Of a DNA stretch of 64,000 nt, positions 43,332-51,672 are shown piece after piece (the stretch's first letter is position 1; each line of letters begins with the position of its first letter). The notes under the pieces were generated by a model. That model saw nothing but the letters and a program-made list of their open reading frames with translations, did no database searches and was not told where the DNA came from. The stretch lies in the NCBI GenBank assembly GCA_965230215.1, contig CBDDKN010000001.1:1860001-1924000 (forward strand). Direction: 5' to 3'. Source of the DNA: RFSX01 sp965230215 (GTDB lineage: Bacteria > Bacteroidota > Bacteroidia > Chitinophagales > Saprospiraceae). The translations under genes and the position numbers were made by a program.

Positions 43332-44234
43332 ATGGATGCATTTTATATCATAACAACGGCTGCGTTATTCTCGATTTCCTGTGGATTGTTGGGAAGCTTC
43401 CTCATATTGAGAAAGATGGCCATGGTTGGAGATGCGATCTCACATGCTGTCCTTCCCGGGATTGTAATCGCTTTCTTGATTTCTGGATCAAGAGATTCAT
43501 TTGAAATGATTATAGGAGCAGCATTGCTCGGTCTTATTAGCAGTTTTCTGATTGAATTTTTTCATAAACGGGCCAAACTGCAAACAGATGCGGCAATTGG
43601 TGTGACATTCACCTGGCTATTTGCTCTTGGAGTTATCCTGATATCTCTATTTACCGGACAGGTAGATCTTGATCAGGAATGCGTGTTATATGGGGAAATT
43701 GCCTATGTGCCTCTCAATCTTTGGATTAATGATTCAGGCATAGTGATGGGACCAAAAGCTTTATATGTAGGCCTTTTCTTGTTGATAATTGTTTTGAGCT
43801 TTGTATTGCTTTCTTACAGATATCTTTCATTAACCAGTTTTGATGAAGCTTACGCCGCATCAATCGGCATCTCACTGGCGCTATGGCATTACTTATTAAT
43901 GGGTATGGTCTCTATGACAACAGTAGCAGCCTTTGATTCCGTAGGAGCTATTCTTGTGGTAGCCTTGTTTGTAGTAGCGCCAGCAAGCGCTTATCTTCTT
44001 ACAAAGAGCTTACGATTGATGCTCTTGTACACCAGCTTGATTGCCGTACTAAATAGTATTCTCGGTTATTACCTGGCAACAATATTAAATGGTTCTATAG
44101 CAGGTGCCATTGTCACGGTATCTGGGCTTGTGTTCGCTTTGATTTTCCTATTCTCTCCTACTGAGGGCATTATCATTAAACAAATCAGGAATTACCAACT
44201 TGCCCAAACAATTAAGAAACAAAAAATCCATTAA
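43332..44234 (+). CDS. Metal ABC transporter permease (second subunit)
   Basis: Second membrane subunit of the importer, 300 aa, ABC-3 family. Landmarks: LRKMAMVGDAISHAVLPGIV near the N-terminus, TSFDEAYAASIGISLALWHY in the middle and AILVVALFVVAPASAYLLTK toward the end; about eight hydrophobic segments. The frame is open from 43284, but the family start M-D-A-F-Y-I at 43332 directly follows the first permease stop (1 bp gap). Together with its partner it probably forms a heterodimeric channel. Confidence 0.93.
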   Translation: MDAFYIITTAALFSISCGLLGSFLILRKMAMVGDAISHAVLPGIVIAFLISGSRDSFEMIIGAALLGLISSFLIEFFHKRAKLQTDAAIGVTFTWLFALGVILISLFTGQVDLDQECVLYGEIAYVPLNLWINDSGIVMGPKALYVGLFLLIIVLSFVLLSYRYLSLTSFDEAYAASIGISLALWHYLLMGMVSMTTVAAFDSVGAILVVALFVVAPASAYLLTKSLRLMLLYTSLIAVLNSILGYYLATILNGSIAGAIVTVSGLVFALIFLFSPTEGIIIKQIRNYQLAQTIKKQKIH

Positions 44235-44268
44235 GTCTGTTACATGATATACTAATACAAGTATAATT

Positions 44269-44284
44269 GTTAGATTTGTCTAAC
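44269..44284. promoter_or_regulatory. Palindromic operator (copy 2), probable DtxR/MntR-type binding site
   Basis: GTTAGATTTGTCTAAC has the same six-base arms and spacer length as 40275-40290 (14 of 16 bases identical). The next bases, TTGTTAGAC, offer a further half-site. It precedes the TonB receptor gene and contains that gene's -7 box. Confidence 0.8.
44271..44278 (+). promoter_or_regulatory. Putative -7 box (TAGATTTG) for the TonB receptor
   Basis: Full TAnnTTTG match lying wholly inside the palindrome at 44269-44284; predicted start near 44282, leader about 42 bases. Confidence 0.5.
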
Positions 44285-44323
44285 TTGTTAGACTGGGACC
44301 CTAGCTTAATTGAATAACAAATA

Positions 44324-46717
44324 ATGAATATATCAATCTCCATTAGATTTTATGCCGTAATCATATTTGCATTCTTCACTTATAATCTATTTGGTCAAAA
44401 TAATATAAGTGGTAATGTTTATGACCTTGACGGCAATCCTCTTGGGTTCACAACAGTCTCAATCATAAATTCTAATGAAGGCACATTTACTGATGAAAAC
44501 GGATACTTCAAACTCAGCAATATACCAGATGGCAAAGTAAAGATTGAAATAAGACAATTGGGATACCGCAGTCAAATCCTTGACATAGTACTTCCAAACA
44601 ATAACACAAATGACTTTTACCTCGAGAAGGATGCACTTCGGCTTGATGATATCGTCGTTTCCGCAACGCGTAATGCCATCTCAGCTTATGAAGCACCTGT
44701 CATAGTCAATCGTATAGATGACCGTATCTTTCAACAAACTCAATCATTGAGTCTTTCGGAAGGTCTCAATTTTTCTCCAGGTCTACGCCTAGAAAATAAT
44801 TGCCAGAATTGTGGATTTACTCAATTGCGTATGAATGGACTTGATGGACCATATACGCAGATTTTAATCAACAGCCGCCCCATTTTTTCTTCCCTTGCCG
44901 GTGTGTATGGCTTGGAACTGATTCCCTCAAATATGGTTGAAAAAGTGGAAGTTGTCAGAGGAGGTGGATCAGCCCTTTACGGAGGCAATGCCATAGCAGG
45001 TACAATTAATGTCATCACCAAAGACCCCATAAGCAATAGCTTTGAGTTGGGAACCAATGTAGCTCTTATAGATGGTACTACACCAGACAGAACCATAAGT
45101 GCAAACGGTAGCATAGTAGATGATAAACTAAAAAAGGGATTAAGCTTCTATGCATTCAATAGGAGCCGAGACTATTGGGACGCCAATGGTGATGAATTTT
45201 CTGACATTACCCTAATGGAAAACACAAGTTTTGGCATTGACGGATTTTTCAACCCCAACAAATTGAGCAAATTAAAACTCAGTGTTTTCTCTTTGAATGA
45301 GTTTAGAAGAGGTGGAAACCGTTTTGATTTGCAACCCCACCAAACAGATATTACTGAACAGTTAGATCATAATATTTTGGGTGGCAATGTTTCTTATGAG
45401 CGATTCTCTAAAGACTACAAACATAAATTCTCATTATACAGCTCAGTTATCAATGTTGAAAGACAAAGCTATTATGGCGGCGGTGGTCGCATTCTAGGAC
45501 CCAATGATCAGATTACTGAAGAGGATATACTCGCAATTAATGCCTATGGAGAATCAAATGATATAACCCTGGTAAATGGTCTCCAATATGCCTACACCTT
45601 ATCAGAAGCTGTCTCCATCACAGCAGGTACCGAATACCAATACAATGACCTGCTAGATCAAATGCCAGGTTACGACAGAAGAATTGAACAAACAGTATCC
45701 ACAATTGGTACATATGGTCAAGTTCAATGGACTCCCGTTTCAAAACTGTCTTTTCTTTTTGGAGCACGATACGATAATCTGAATATTGTTGGCAATTATG
45801 AGCTTGGGACCGAGATGCTTGAAAACGATAAAAATTTTGGTGTTTTCGTTCCCCGAATTACAACTATGTATTCAATCGTGCCAAACCTGAAAATGCGTTT
45901 ATCCTACGCACAAGGTTACAGAGGACCTCAAGCCTTCGATGAAGATCTGCATATTGAGACCGTTGGAGGAGCAGCACTTTTCACGCAATTAGATCCTAAT
46001 CTTGAAATAGAAAGATCCAATAGTTTTAATGCTTCACTGGATTACAACTTCCGAAAGAGAGGTTTTGAATCCAACTTCGTATTAGATGGATTTTATACAC
46101 ATCTAAGTAATCCATTTATAAATGCAAATCAGACAGAATTGCCCAATGGAATCGCCGTGATTACAAAAAGAAATGGCAGTGGAGCAACCGTCGCTGGCGT
46201 CAACGCAGAGGTGAACCTTGCCTTCTCCGATAAACTTATTATCCAGGCCGGTGCCACTGTGCAAACTGCCAAATATGACGAGACCGAGGAAATATGGTCT
46301 CCCAAAGAGTCGAATGAATCTAACCAGGATAGTATCATCACTACGAATAACTTGCTAAGGACTCCAGATGCATATGGCTTTCTAACAGCTACTTGGACAC
46401 CAACGGATCAATTCGATCTCTCCGTATCAAGTGTCTTCACCGGTCCGATGGATGTAGCTCATGTGATAGATCCCAATAATGAATTCACAATTCTTGAACG
46501 TACCCCCTCTTTTGCAGAATTAAACTTAAAAGGAACTTATAAGATTCCTCTTGACGAAGACTTGCATATTGATTTATCCTTAGGGGTACAAAATATCTTC
46601 AATAGTTTTCAAAACGATCTAGATGTTGGAGCAGATAGAGATGCAGGATATATCTTCGGCCCATTAAGACCGCGTACTTTTTTTATAAGCTTCAAATTTC
46701 ATTTCCTGAGATTCTAA
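44324..46717 (+). CDS. TonB-dependent outer-membrane receptor, probable metal or metallophore uptake
   Basis: 797-aa outer-membrane transporter with a signal peptide (ending YNLFGQ). A CarboxypepD_reg-like domain (~25-105, NVYDLDGNPLGFTTVSIINS) leads to the TonB-box-like region LDDIVVSATRNAISAYEAPV. The plug contains LRLENNCQNCGFTQLRMNGL and VEVVRGGGSALYGGNAIAGT; the N-N-C-Q-N-C-G segment is characteristic of a BtuB/CirA-like subgroup seen with metal or haem ligands. The C-terminal barrel ends with PLRPRTFFISFKFHFLRF. It shares the palindromic operator of the metal importer, so it is the likely outer-membrane partner of that system (inference). Confidence 0.9.
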   Translation: MNISISIRFYAVIIFAFFTYNLFGQNNISGNVYDLDGNPLGFTTVSIINSNEGTFTDENGYFKLSNIPDGKVKIEIRQLGYRSQILDIVLPNNNTNDFYLEKDALRLDDIVVSATRNAISAYEAPVIVNRIDDRIFQQTQSLSLSEGLNFSPGLRLENNCQNCGFTQLRMNGLDGPYTQILINSRPIFSSLAGVYGLELIPSNMVEKVEVVRGGGSALYGGNAIAGTINVITKDPISNSFELGTNVALIDGTTPDRTISANGSIVDDKLKKGLSFYAFNRSRDYWDANGDEFSDITLMENTSFGIDGFFNPNKLSKLKLSVFSLNEFRRGGNRFDLQPHQTDITEQLDHNILGGNVSYERFSKDYKHKFSLYSSVINVERQSYYGGGGRILGPNDQITEEDILAINAYGESNDITLVNGLQYAYTLSEAVSITAGTEYQYNDLLDQMPGYDRRIEQTVSTIGTYGQVQWTPVSKLSFLFGARYDNLNIVGNYELGTEMLENDKNFGVFVPRITTMYSIVPNLKMRLSYAQGYRGPQAFDEDLHIETVGGAALFTQLDPNLEIERSNSFNASLDYNFRKRGFESNFVLDGFYTHLSNPFINANQTELPNGIAVITKRNGSGATVAGVNAEVNLAFSDKLIIQAGATVQTAKYDETEEIWSPKESNESNQDSIITTNNLLRTPDAYGFLTATWTPTDQFDLSVSSVFTGPMDVAHVIDPNNEFTILERTPSFAELNLKGTYKIPLDEDLHIDLSLGVQNIFNSFQNDLDVGADRDAGYIFGPLRPRTFFISFKFHFLRF

Positions 46718-46810
46718 TTTAAAGGCTTACCTAGTTTGTTGATTTGTATATCCTTAGGAATGATCCTTAACTTAAAAAGGGACCTTTTAGAGTTTATTTA
46801 ATAGCTTTAT

Positions 46811-46955
46811 GCCATAATTGGTACCTAGTTTAAAAGGGAATCCGGTTAAAAGCCGGAGCTGTCCCCGCAGCTGTATGTCTGTAAACTGGTCAAGAAATGC
46901 CACTATCATCGATGGGAAGGCCTTGACTGTAAGACGAGCCAGAAGACCTGCCAGT
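46811..46955 (+). promoter_or_regulatory. Cobalamin (B12) riboswitch upstream of btuB
   Basis: RNA element binding adenosyl- or other cobalamins. Conserved blocks in order: AAAGGGAATCCGG (46833-46845), AGCCGGAGCTGTCCCCGCAG (P3-P6 core, 46851-46870), TGCCACT (46898-46904), GGGAAGG (46914-46920) and the strictly conserved 3' block GAGCCAGAAGACCTGCC (46936-46952). The ATG of the BtuB-like gene is about 110 bases downstream. A helix between 47024-47031 and 47061-47068 could bury that ATG and serve as the expression platform. A weak -7-like TAGCTTTA lies at 46802-46809. The preceding 46718-46800 holds no gene, only a weak AAAAGG/CCTTTT hairpin (46775-46788). Confidence 0.97.
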
Positions 46956-47062
46956 TGTACATATTTGTTTTGTTTTCGGCGGAAAAGCGAACATTGTTCT
47001 CATAGTAAAAGATCCATTCTTTTGCGCATGCTGCCTTTGTATGCTTTCCAGTATAATACTGT

Positions 47063-48925
47063 ATGCGCTTTATATTTATAACATATTGCTTCTTTCTTTT
47101 CTCGTCTATCTCTGCACAATCCCCCATAAATGCAGCTGATCAAGATACAGTATACATCACTGATCATCCTACTATAAGAAATAAGTATACAGGCAGTTCT
47201 ACCAACAATCTTAATCCTGCTGAATCATTATTTAACAATCAGAATCTGGCTCAGCTTATCAGCAATAGTACATCCAGTTATGTAAGATCCAATGGCATAG
47301 GAAGCACATCAACACTTTCTATTCGTGGAGGATCTTCTGCGCATTCGCTTGTAATGTGGAACGGCATACCTGTGAGAAATCCAATGGTTGGACTAAGTGA
47401 TATTTCACTAATTAATACCAATGCTTTCACTGACATTAATTTGATAAAAGGTGGTCAATCCAGTATCTGGGGAAGTGGAGCAATCGGAGGTGTTGTTGAA
47501 TTAAACAACGAAAATAAAGATCAATCCAACAGTATTTCCAGCCGCGTGGAAATCGGCTCTTTTGGATTTCAACAATGGGATCAAAAGCTTGATTTCAAAA
47601 TTGCCAAACTATCATCCAGCACATCATACAGATCTCAGAGTGCCGTCAACAATTTTCCTACAATTGACAACTCAAGAACAAGCAATGCCAACCTAAATTC
47701 TCATGTGCTAAATCAGACTTTCCGATATCAAGTCGATAAGCGATCTGACATTTACCTGCATTATTGGAACTCAAGTAACCAGAGAAATATTCCTCCAACA
47801 ATTAACCAAAACACAAGTCTGGCCAATCAGGAAGACAAGTTCCATAGGTTAATGGTTCATTATAAGACCATTACCAATTCAGGACAGGCACGAATCAAAT
47901 TGGCCTACTTTGATGAAACTGTTTCTTATACAGACCCTGTTTTCAGTATTGATAATGACAATCACTTCAAGAGTGTTATCGCAGACATACAATATGAAAC
48001 ATCAATTCTTAATAATCATATATTATTAATAGGTTCAAGCTATAATGCCAATATAGCAGAAACCAACAATTATGAAGATACTGAATCCGAAAACATATTG
48101 GCATTGTTCACAAAACTAGCAATGAGATGGAAAAAGCTTTCCTTGGATTTGTCTCTCAGGCAAGAAAAACTCTTTGGACAAGCATTACAGTTTCTGCCTA
48201 ACATTGCTGCAGAATATGAACTATCACGGAATCTAATCTGGAAAACCAAGTTGAGTCGCAACTACCGATTCCCGGGAATGAATGACATATTCTGGCTGCC
48301 CGGCGGAAATAGAAACCTATTGCCGGAGTCTGGATGGAGTATAGAGTCAGGGATATATTTTAACCATAAGACTGAAGACAATACAATCAACTTTTCCTTG
48401 GTTGGCTTCAACCGTAATATAGACAATTGGATTCTTTGGTCTCCTATAAATGGCTCCCCTTTCTGGAGTGCTTCCAATCTCAATTCAGTTTGGTCCAGAG
48501 GAATAGAATTATCCGCAGCGTTCAAAAAGAATCTTGGTTTTGCCTTTCTGAATTCACAAATACAATTCGATCATATAAGGTCTACCAGTCAGAAGACCAT
48601 TGCGATTCCAAGAATTAGCCAAGGAGATCAAATTTGGTATACGCCTGTCAATTCTTTTTCAGCAATGCTGGGATTGGAAATTGAGAACTTTCAGCTAAAC
48701 TCCAGAATCAACAGAACTTCTTCAACGCAGGGATTCAATGGAGAAATCGAGGCTTTTACGAACATCCAACTTAACCTCTCTTATACCAAGAGAATCAGAA
48801 ATTATCAAACCAGTGTATTTGTCAGTATTGACAACTTATCTGATACCAATTATTTCATCATAGAAGACAGACCGATGCCTGGTAGAAATTATCGTTTTGG
48901 TTTACAACTACAACTTAACCCCTAA
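47063..48925 (+). CDS. btuB: BtuB-like TonB-dependent cobalamin receptor
   Basis: 620-aa outer-membrane receptor with a signal peptide (FITYCFFLFSSISAQ). The plug contains SNSTSSYVRSNGIGSTSTLS, IRGGSSAHSLVMWNGIPVRN and GGQSSIWGSGAIGGVVELNN. The barrel ends with a short aromatic-containing strand (GRNYRFGLQLQLNP). Compared with SusC-type receptors it lacks the N-terminal carboxypeptidase-like domain and is close in size to E. coli BtuB (614 aa). Assignment to cobalamin rests mainly on the upstream riboswitch and the DUF4465 neighbour, both strong context. It is followed after 2 bp by the DUF4465 gene. Confidence 0.9.
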   Translation: MRFIFITYCFFLFSSISAQSPINAADQDTVYITDHPTIRNKYTGSSTNNLNPAESLFNNQNLAQLISNSTSSYVRSNGIGSTSTLSIRGGSSAHSLVMWNGIPVRNPMVGLSDISLINTNAFTDINLIKGGQSSIWGSGAIGGVVELNNENKDQSNSISSRVEIGSFGFQQWDQKLDFKIAKLSSSTSYRSQSAVNNFPTIDNSRTSNANLNSHVLNQTFRYQVDKRSDIYLHYWNSSNQRNIPPTINQNTSLANQEDKFHRLMVHYKTITNSGQARIKLAYFDETVSYTDPVFSIDNDNHFKSVIADIQYETSILNNHILLIGSSYNANIAETNNYEDTESENILALFTKLAMRWKKLSLDLSLRQEKLFGQALQFLPNIAAEYELSRNLIWKTKLSRNYRFPGMNDIFWLPGGNRNLLPESGWSIESGIYFNHKTEDNTINFSLVGFNRNIDNWILWSPINGSPFWSASNLNSVWSRGIELSAAFKKNLGFAFLNSQIQFDHIRSTSQKTIAIPRISQGDQIWYTPVNSFSAMLGLEIENFQLNSRINRTSSTQGFNGEIEAFTNIQLNLSYTKRIRNYQTSVFVSIDNLSDTNYFIIEDRPMPGRNYRFGLQLQLNP

Positions 48926-48927
48926 TC

Positions 48928-49872
48928 ATGAAACTAAGAGCTACGCTATTTTTCAATCTAATTGCTTTATTGACACTTGCACAGGCACCTGCAGATTTTG
49001 AAAATATCCAATTACCGGATGAAACATATATCAAGGATGCAGGACCAGATGGTGGATTCAGAAGTGGTCCCATCTTTCTTCCCAATCAATATACCGATGC
49101 AGGTTCTTTCGATTTCTGGGAAGGCTGGGTTATCTCAAATCTAACAGATACAATTACCCCCGGCTTTCTGAATGAAGGCAGTGCATTCGCCGGTTCTGGA
49201 AACAACGGATCTGATAATTATGCTGTATGCTATGCTCCGTTCCCGGAAACGATTCATATAGAATTGATTGATGCCAGTCCACTTGGATTGTACATTACCA
49301 ATAGCACTTACACGGCATTGAGTATGAAAAATGGTGATTCTTTTGCTAAAAAATTTGGTGGAAGCACCGGCAATGATCCTGATTCATTGGTCGTCTCCTT
49401 CCGAGCCTGGCATAAGGGCAATCTTTCTGTTGATAGCGTATTGGTCTATTTGGCTGATTATACATTTGATGATAACAGCATGGATTATATTTTGAAAGAC
49501 TGGACCTATGTTGACCTCTCCAGATTAGGAACAGCCGACAGTCTTCAATGCACTATGTATTCTTCCGATACCGGCTCATTCGGCATAAACACGCCAAGCT
49601 ACTTTTGTATCGATGATATTGAAGTTGGTATTCTGTACTCAAATGACAACAGACCAGCATTGGAAGACATCATCATATACCCCAACCCTAGTCATGATTA
49701 TATCAATTTTAAAGATCCTCCTTCAGGACCTGTTAAGATATATAACACATACGGTCAATGCGTCATTTCTGTGAATGAAGTTGTGGACGCAATTGATATC
49801 ACAACACTAGCACCTGGCAAATATTACTTGCGCACAGCCAGGCAAATGATACCTTTCGTCAAAGTACCTTAG
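48928..49872 (+). CDS. T9SS-exported DUF4465 (BtuH-like) cobalamin-locus protein
   Basis: 314 aa. Signal peptide (MKLRATLFFNLIALLTLAQA). A DUF4465-like jelly-roll at ~20-235 (SFDFWEGWVISNLTDTITPG, SGNNGSDNYAVCY, DSFAKKFGGSTGNDPDSLVV, VLVYLADYTFDDNSMDYILK, YFCIDDIEVG). A T9SS type A domain at ~243-314 (IIIYPNPSHDYINFKD to the end). DUF4465 proteins in Bacteroides (BtuH) are surface lipoproteins that bind cobalamin. Here there is no lipobox cysteine and export is apparently by T9SS instead. Co-transcribed with btuB under the riboswitch. The domain call is by eye and should be confirmed by profile search. Confidence 0.72.
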   Translation: MKLRATLFFNLIALLTLAQAPADFENIQLPDETYIKDAGPDGGFRSGPIFLPNQYTDAGSFDFWEGWVISNLTDTITPGFLNEGSAFAGSGNNGSDNYAVCYAPFPETIHIELIDASPLGLYITNSTYTALSMKNGDSFAKKFGGSTGNDPDSLVVSFRAWHKGNLSVDSVLVYLADYTFDDNSMDYILKDWTYVDLSRLGTADSLQCTMYSSDTGSFGINTPSYFCIDDIEVGILYSNDNRPALEDIIIYPNPSHDYINFKDPPSGPVKIYNTYGQCVISVNEVVDAIDITTLAPGKYYLRTARQMIPFVKVP

Positions 49873-50312
49873 TACATGTTCTTAGGAAGATTAAGCTTTT
49901 TGATCTTAACCATTGGTCCCGGGCAAAGTTGTTGATGACAGTTGTTACAACTTTGCACCATGGCCATATAATTGAGGTTTACATTGGACTCATCAGATTC
50001 GGCCAATATATCCATCGCATTAAGAAATGCATCAGCATACATTTTATAAGCATCTGAAGCTGCCTTTTCGGGTTCGGTAGCTTCAGCTGTATGAATCTCT
50101 GCAAATCGTTTTAGTATCTCCGGTTTTTCTCCAGCAAGAATCTGTTCCTTAATACGCTGTCCATCATCATACATTTCCCGCATAAGTAATGCCAGCTCAC
50201 TATCTCCATTTGGATTTATAACACTGGTGGTTTTTACAGTAGACTTGTTGTCACTGCAAGCCATCAATACAACAAAGCAAACTATACTTCCGATTATTAA
50301 GCCTTTCTTCAA
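49869..50312 (-). CDS. Lipoprotein with one haem-binding motif (cytochrome c-like)
   Basis: 147-aa lipoprotein (signal ending FVVLMAC). The central region is helical and acidic (ELALLMREMYDDGQRIKEQI). Near the C-terminus is a single C-N-N-C-H motif (MVQSCNNCHQQLCPGP), enough for one covalent haem c; Met residues before and after (MAMVQ; PGPMV) could be the distal ligand. Similar small helical haem lipoproteins occur near sulfur-oxidising or respiratory genes. Last gene of the minus-strand sulfur operon, 11 bp from the second YeeE gene, with a 4-bp overlap with the DUF4465 gene end. An electron-acceptor role is inference. Confidence 0.7.
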   Translation of the reverse strand: MKKGLIIGSIVCFVVLMACSDNKSTVKTTSVINPNGDSELALLMREMYDDGQRIKEQILAGEKPEILKRFAEIHTAEATEPEKAASDAYKMYADAFLNAMDILAESDESNVNLNYMAMVQSCNNCHQQLCPGPMVKIKKLNLPKNMY

Positions 50313-50323
50313 AATATTGATTT

Positions 50324-50740
50324 TTAATGTGGCAACTTGTTCCTAAGCAAGCCGTAAGCATATGTCCCAATGATAGCAAAAAATATGATAATCAGTACAG
50401 AAAATATACCATGTCCCACCAGAGTAAACAATGGTCCAGGACATGCTCCAGTCATGGCCCAACCCAATCCAAATATAGTACCACCAAGCAGATAACGTGG
50501 TATGCTCATATTCTTAGGGTTGAATGAGATCTGCTCACCATCCATATTCTGCATTTGTGATTTCTTTATGAAAAAAGTAACAGCTGCACCCAGAATCACT
50601 GCGGTTCCAATAATCCCGTACATATGAAAGCTTTCAAATCTGAACATCTCCTGTATCCTGAACCAGGATATCGCCTCAGACTTGGTCATAACAATACCAA
50701 ATAATATCCCTGGAATTAAAAACTTAAATAGCTTCATCAT
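50324..50740 (-). CDS. YeeE/YedE-family sulfur transport protein, small C-terminal-half type (DUF6691-like)
   Basis: 138 aa with four hydrophobic segments. The signature is PRYLLGGTIFGLGWAMTGAC followed by PGPLFTLVGHG, where the conserved Cys of GACPGP corresponds to one of the thiosulfate-relay cysteines of TsuA (YeeE). In many bacteria the transporter is split into a ~190-aa and a ~140-aa protein encoded side by side, as here (6 bp apart). It is likely to move thiosulfate or another reduced sulfur species across the inner membrane. Confidence 0.87.
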   Translation of the reverse strand: MMKLFKFLIPGILFGIVMTKSEAISWFRIQEMFRFESFHMYGIIGTAVILGAAVTFFIKKSQMQNMDGEQISFNPKNMSIPRYLLGGTIFGLGWAMTGACPGPLFTLVGHGIFSVLIIIFFAIIGTYAYGLLRNKLPH

Positions 50741-50746
50741 TTACAA

Positions 50747-51334
50747 TTAAAAATTTAACAATTGAGGTAATATGACCCAAGTCATCAATAAGCCACCAAT
50801 GAAAAAACCAACGACAGCGATCAATGAAGGAATCTGCAAATTGGACAATCCACTGATCGCATGACCTGACGTACACCCACCTGCGTAGCGTGTACCAAAT
50901 CCAATCAGGAATCCACCTACTGCAAGTATGAATAGGTTTTTTGGTGTGAACATGTTCTCGGTACCAAATATTTCAGATGGCACATAACTGCTTAGTCCAG
51001 CATTCGAAGGATATTCGATGCCAACGCTTGCCAGGTATTGTACCGTAGAATCTGAGATCTGAATAGGGTCAGGGTTGCTCAAGTAAGTAACAGCAATGAA
51101 TCCACCAATGATAGCTCCAGCTATGAATACCAGGTTCCAAATCTGCTTCTTCCAGTCAAATTTGAAAAAGTCACAATGACTTCCCGCTCCACCTATCGCA
51201 CATATCGTTCTCAAATTAGAGGACACACCAAACTCACCACCAAACCATAGGAGTAAATACATGACCAAGATAATCCCTACCCCAGATACGGACCAATGCC
51301 ATGGTTGACTTATAATTTCTAAAATGCTCATCAA
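50747..51334 (-). CDS. YeeE/YedE-family sulfur transport protein, N-terminal-half type
   Basis: 195 aa with about five hydrophobic segments. It has TICAIGGAGSHCDFFKF near residue 45 and the conserved relay motif FGTRYAGGCTSGHAISGLSN, whose G-C-T-S-G-H Cys is essential in characterised thiosulfate transporters. With the adjacent 138-aa protein it makes a split YeeE. It lies 3 bp after the thioredoxin gene. Confidence 0.9.
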   Translation of the reverse strand: MMSILEIISQPWHWSVSGVGIILVMYLLLWFGGEFGVSSNLRTICAIGGAGSHCDFFKFDWKKQIWNLVFIAGAIIGGFIAVTYLSNPDPIQISDSTVQYLASVGIEYPSNAGLSSYVPSEIFGTENMFTPKNLFILAVGGFLIGFGTRYAGGCTSGHAISGLSNLQIPSLIAVVGFFIGGLLMTWVILPQLLNF

Positions 51335-51337
51335 TTT

Positions 51338-51655
51338 CTAATTTTCAGATTGAGAAAATTTATCTAATAGTTCGAACAGGGCTTGGCCAGATTGCATTCC
51401 AGACTGGCGCCACATGATCTCCCCATTCTGATATATAATAAATGTAGGTACCCCTCTGATAGCAAGCTGTTGTGCAAGCTGAGGGTTCTTGTCAATATCA
51501 ATTTTGAGAATCCTGGCCTTATCGCCAACTTTTCCAGCCAATTCTGATAATACAGGGGACATGGCTTTACAAGGTCCACACCATTCTGCAAAGAAATCAA
51601 TCAAGACTGGTTTCTCATCATTTATAATTTCATTAAAAGACATCTTCTTTGACAT
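51338..51655 (-). CDS. trxA: Thioredoxin
   Basis: 105-aa cytoplasmic thioredoxin: LIDFFAEWCGPCKAMSPVL with active Cys26 and Cys29 and cis-Pro in IRGVPTFIIYQNGEIMWRQSG. No signal peptide. It lies in the middle of a sulfur-handling operon, 17 bp after the Usp gene, so it may reduce persulfides or thiosulfonates generated by the rhodanese or imported by YeeE rather than being the general thioredoxin (inference). Confidence 0.93.
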   Translation of the reverse strand: MSKKMSFNEIINDEKPVLIDFFAEWCGPCKAMSPVLSELAGKVGDKARILKIDIDKNPQLAQQLAIRGVPTFIIYQNGEIMWRQSGMQSGQALFELLDKFSQSEN

Positions 51656-51672
51656 GTTATATAGTATTTATT

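Noticed and set aside
46818..47081. An 87-codon open frame overlapping the B12 riboswitch and btuB start
   Set aside because: It lies within the conserved riboswitch blocks and has no family features; the RNA signal explains the sequence.
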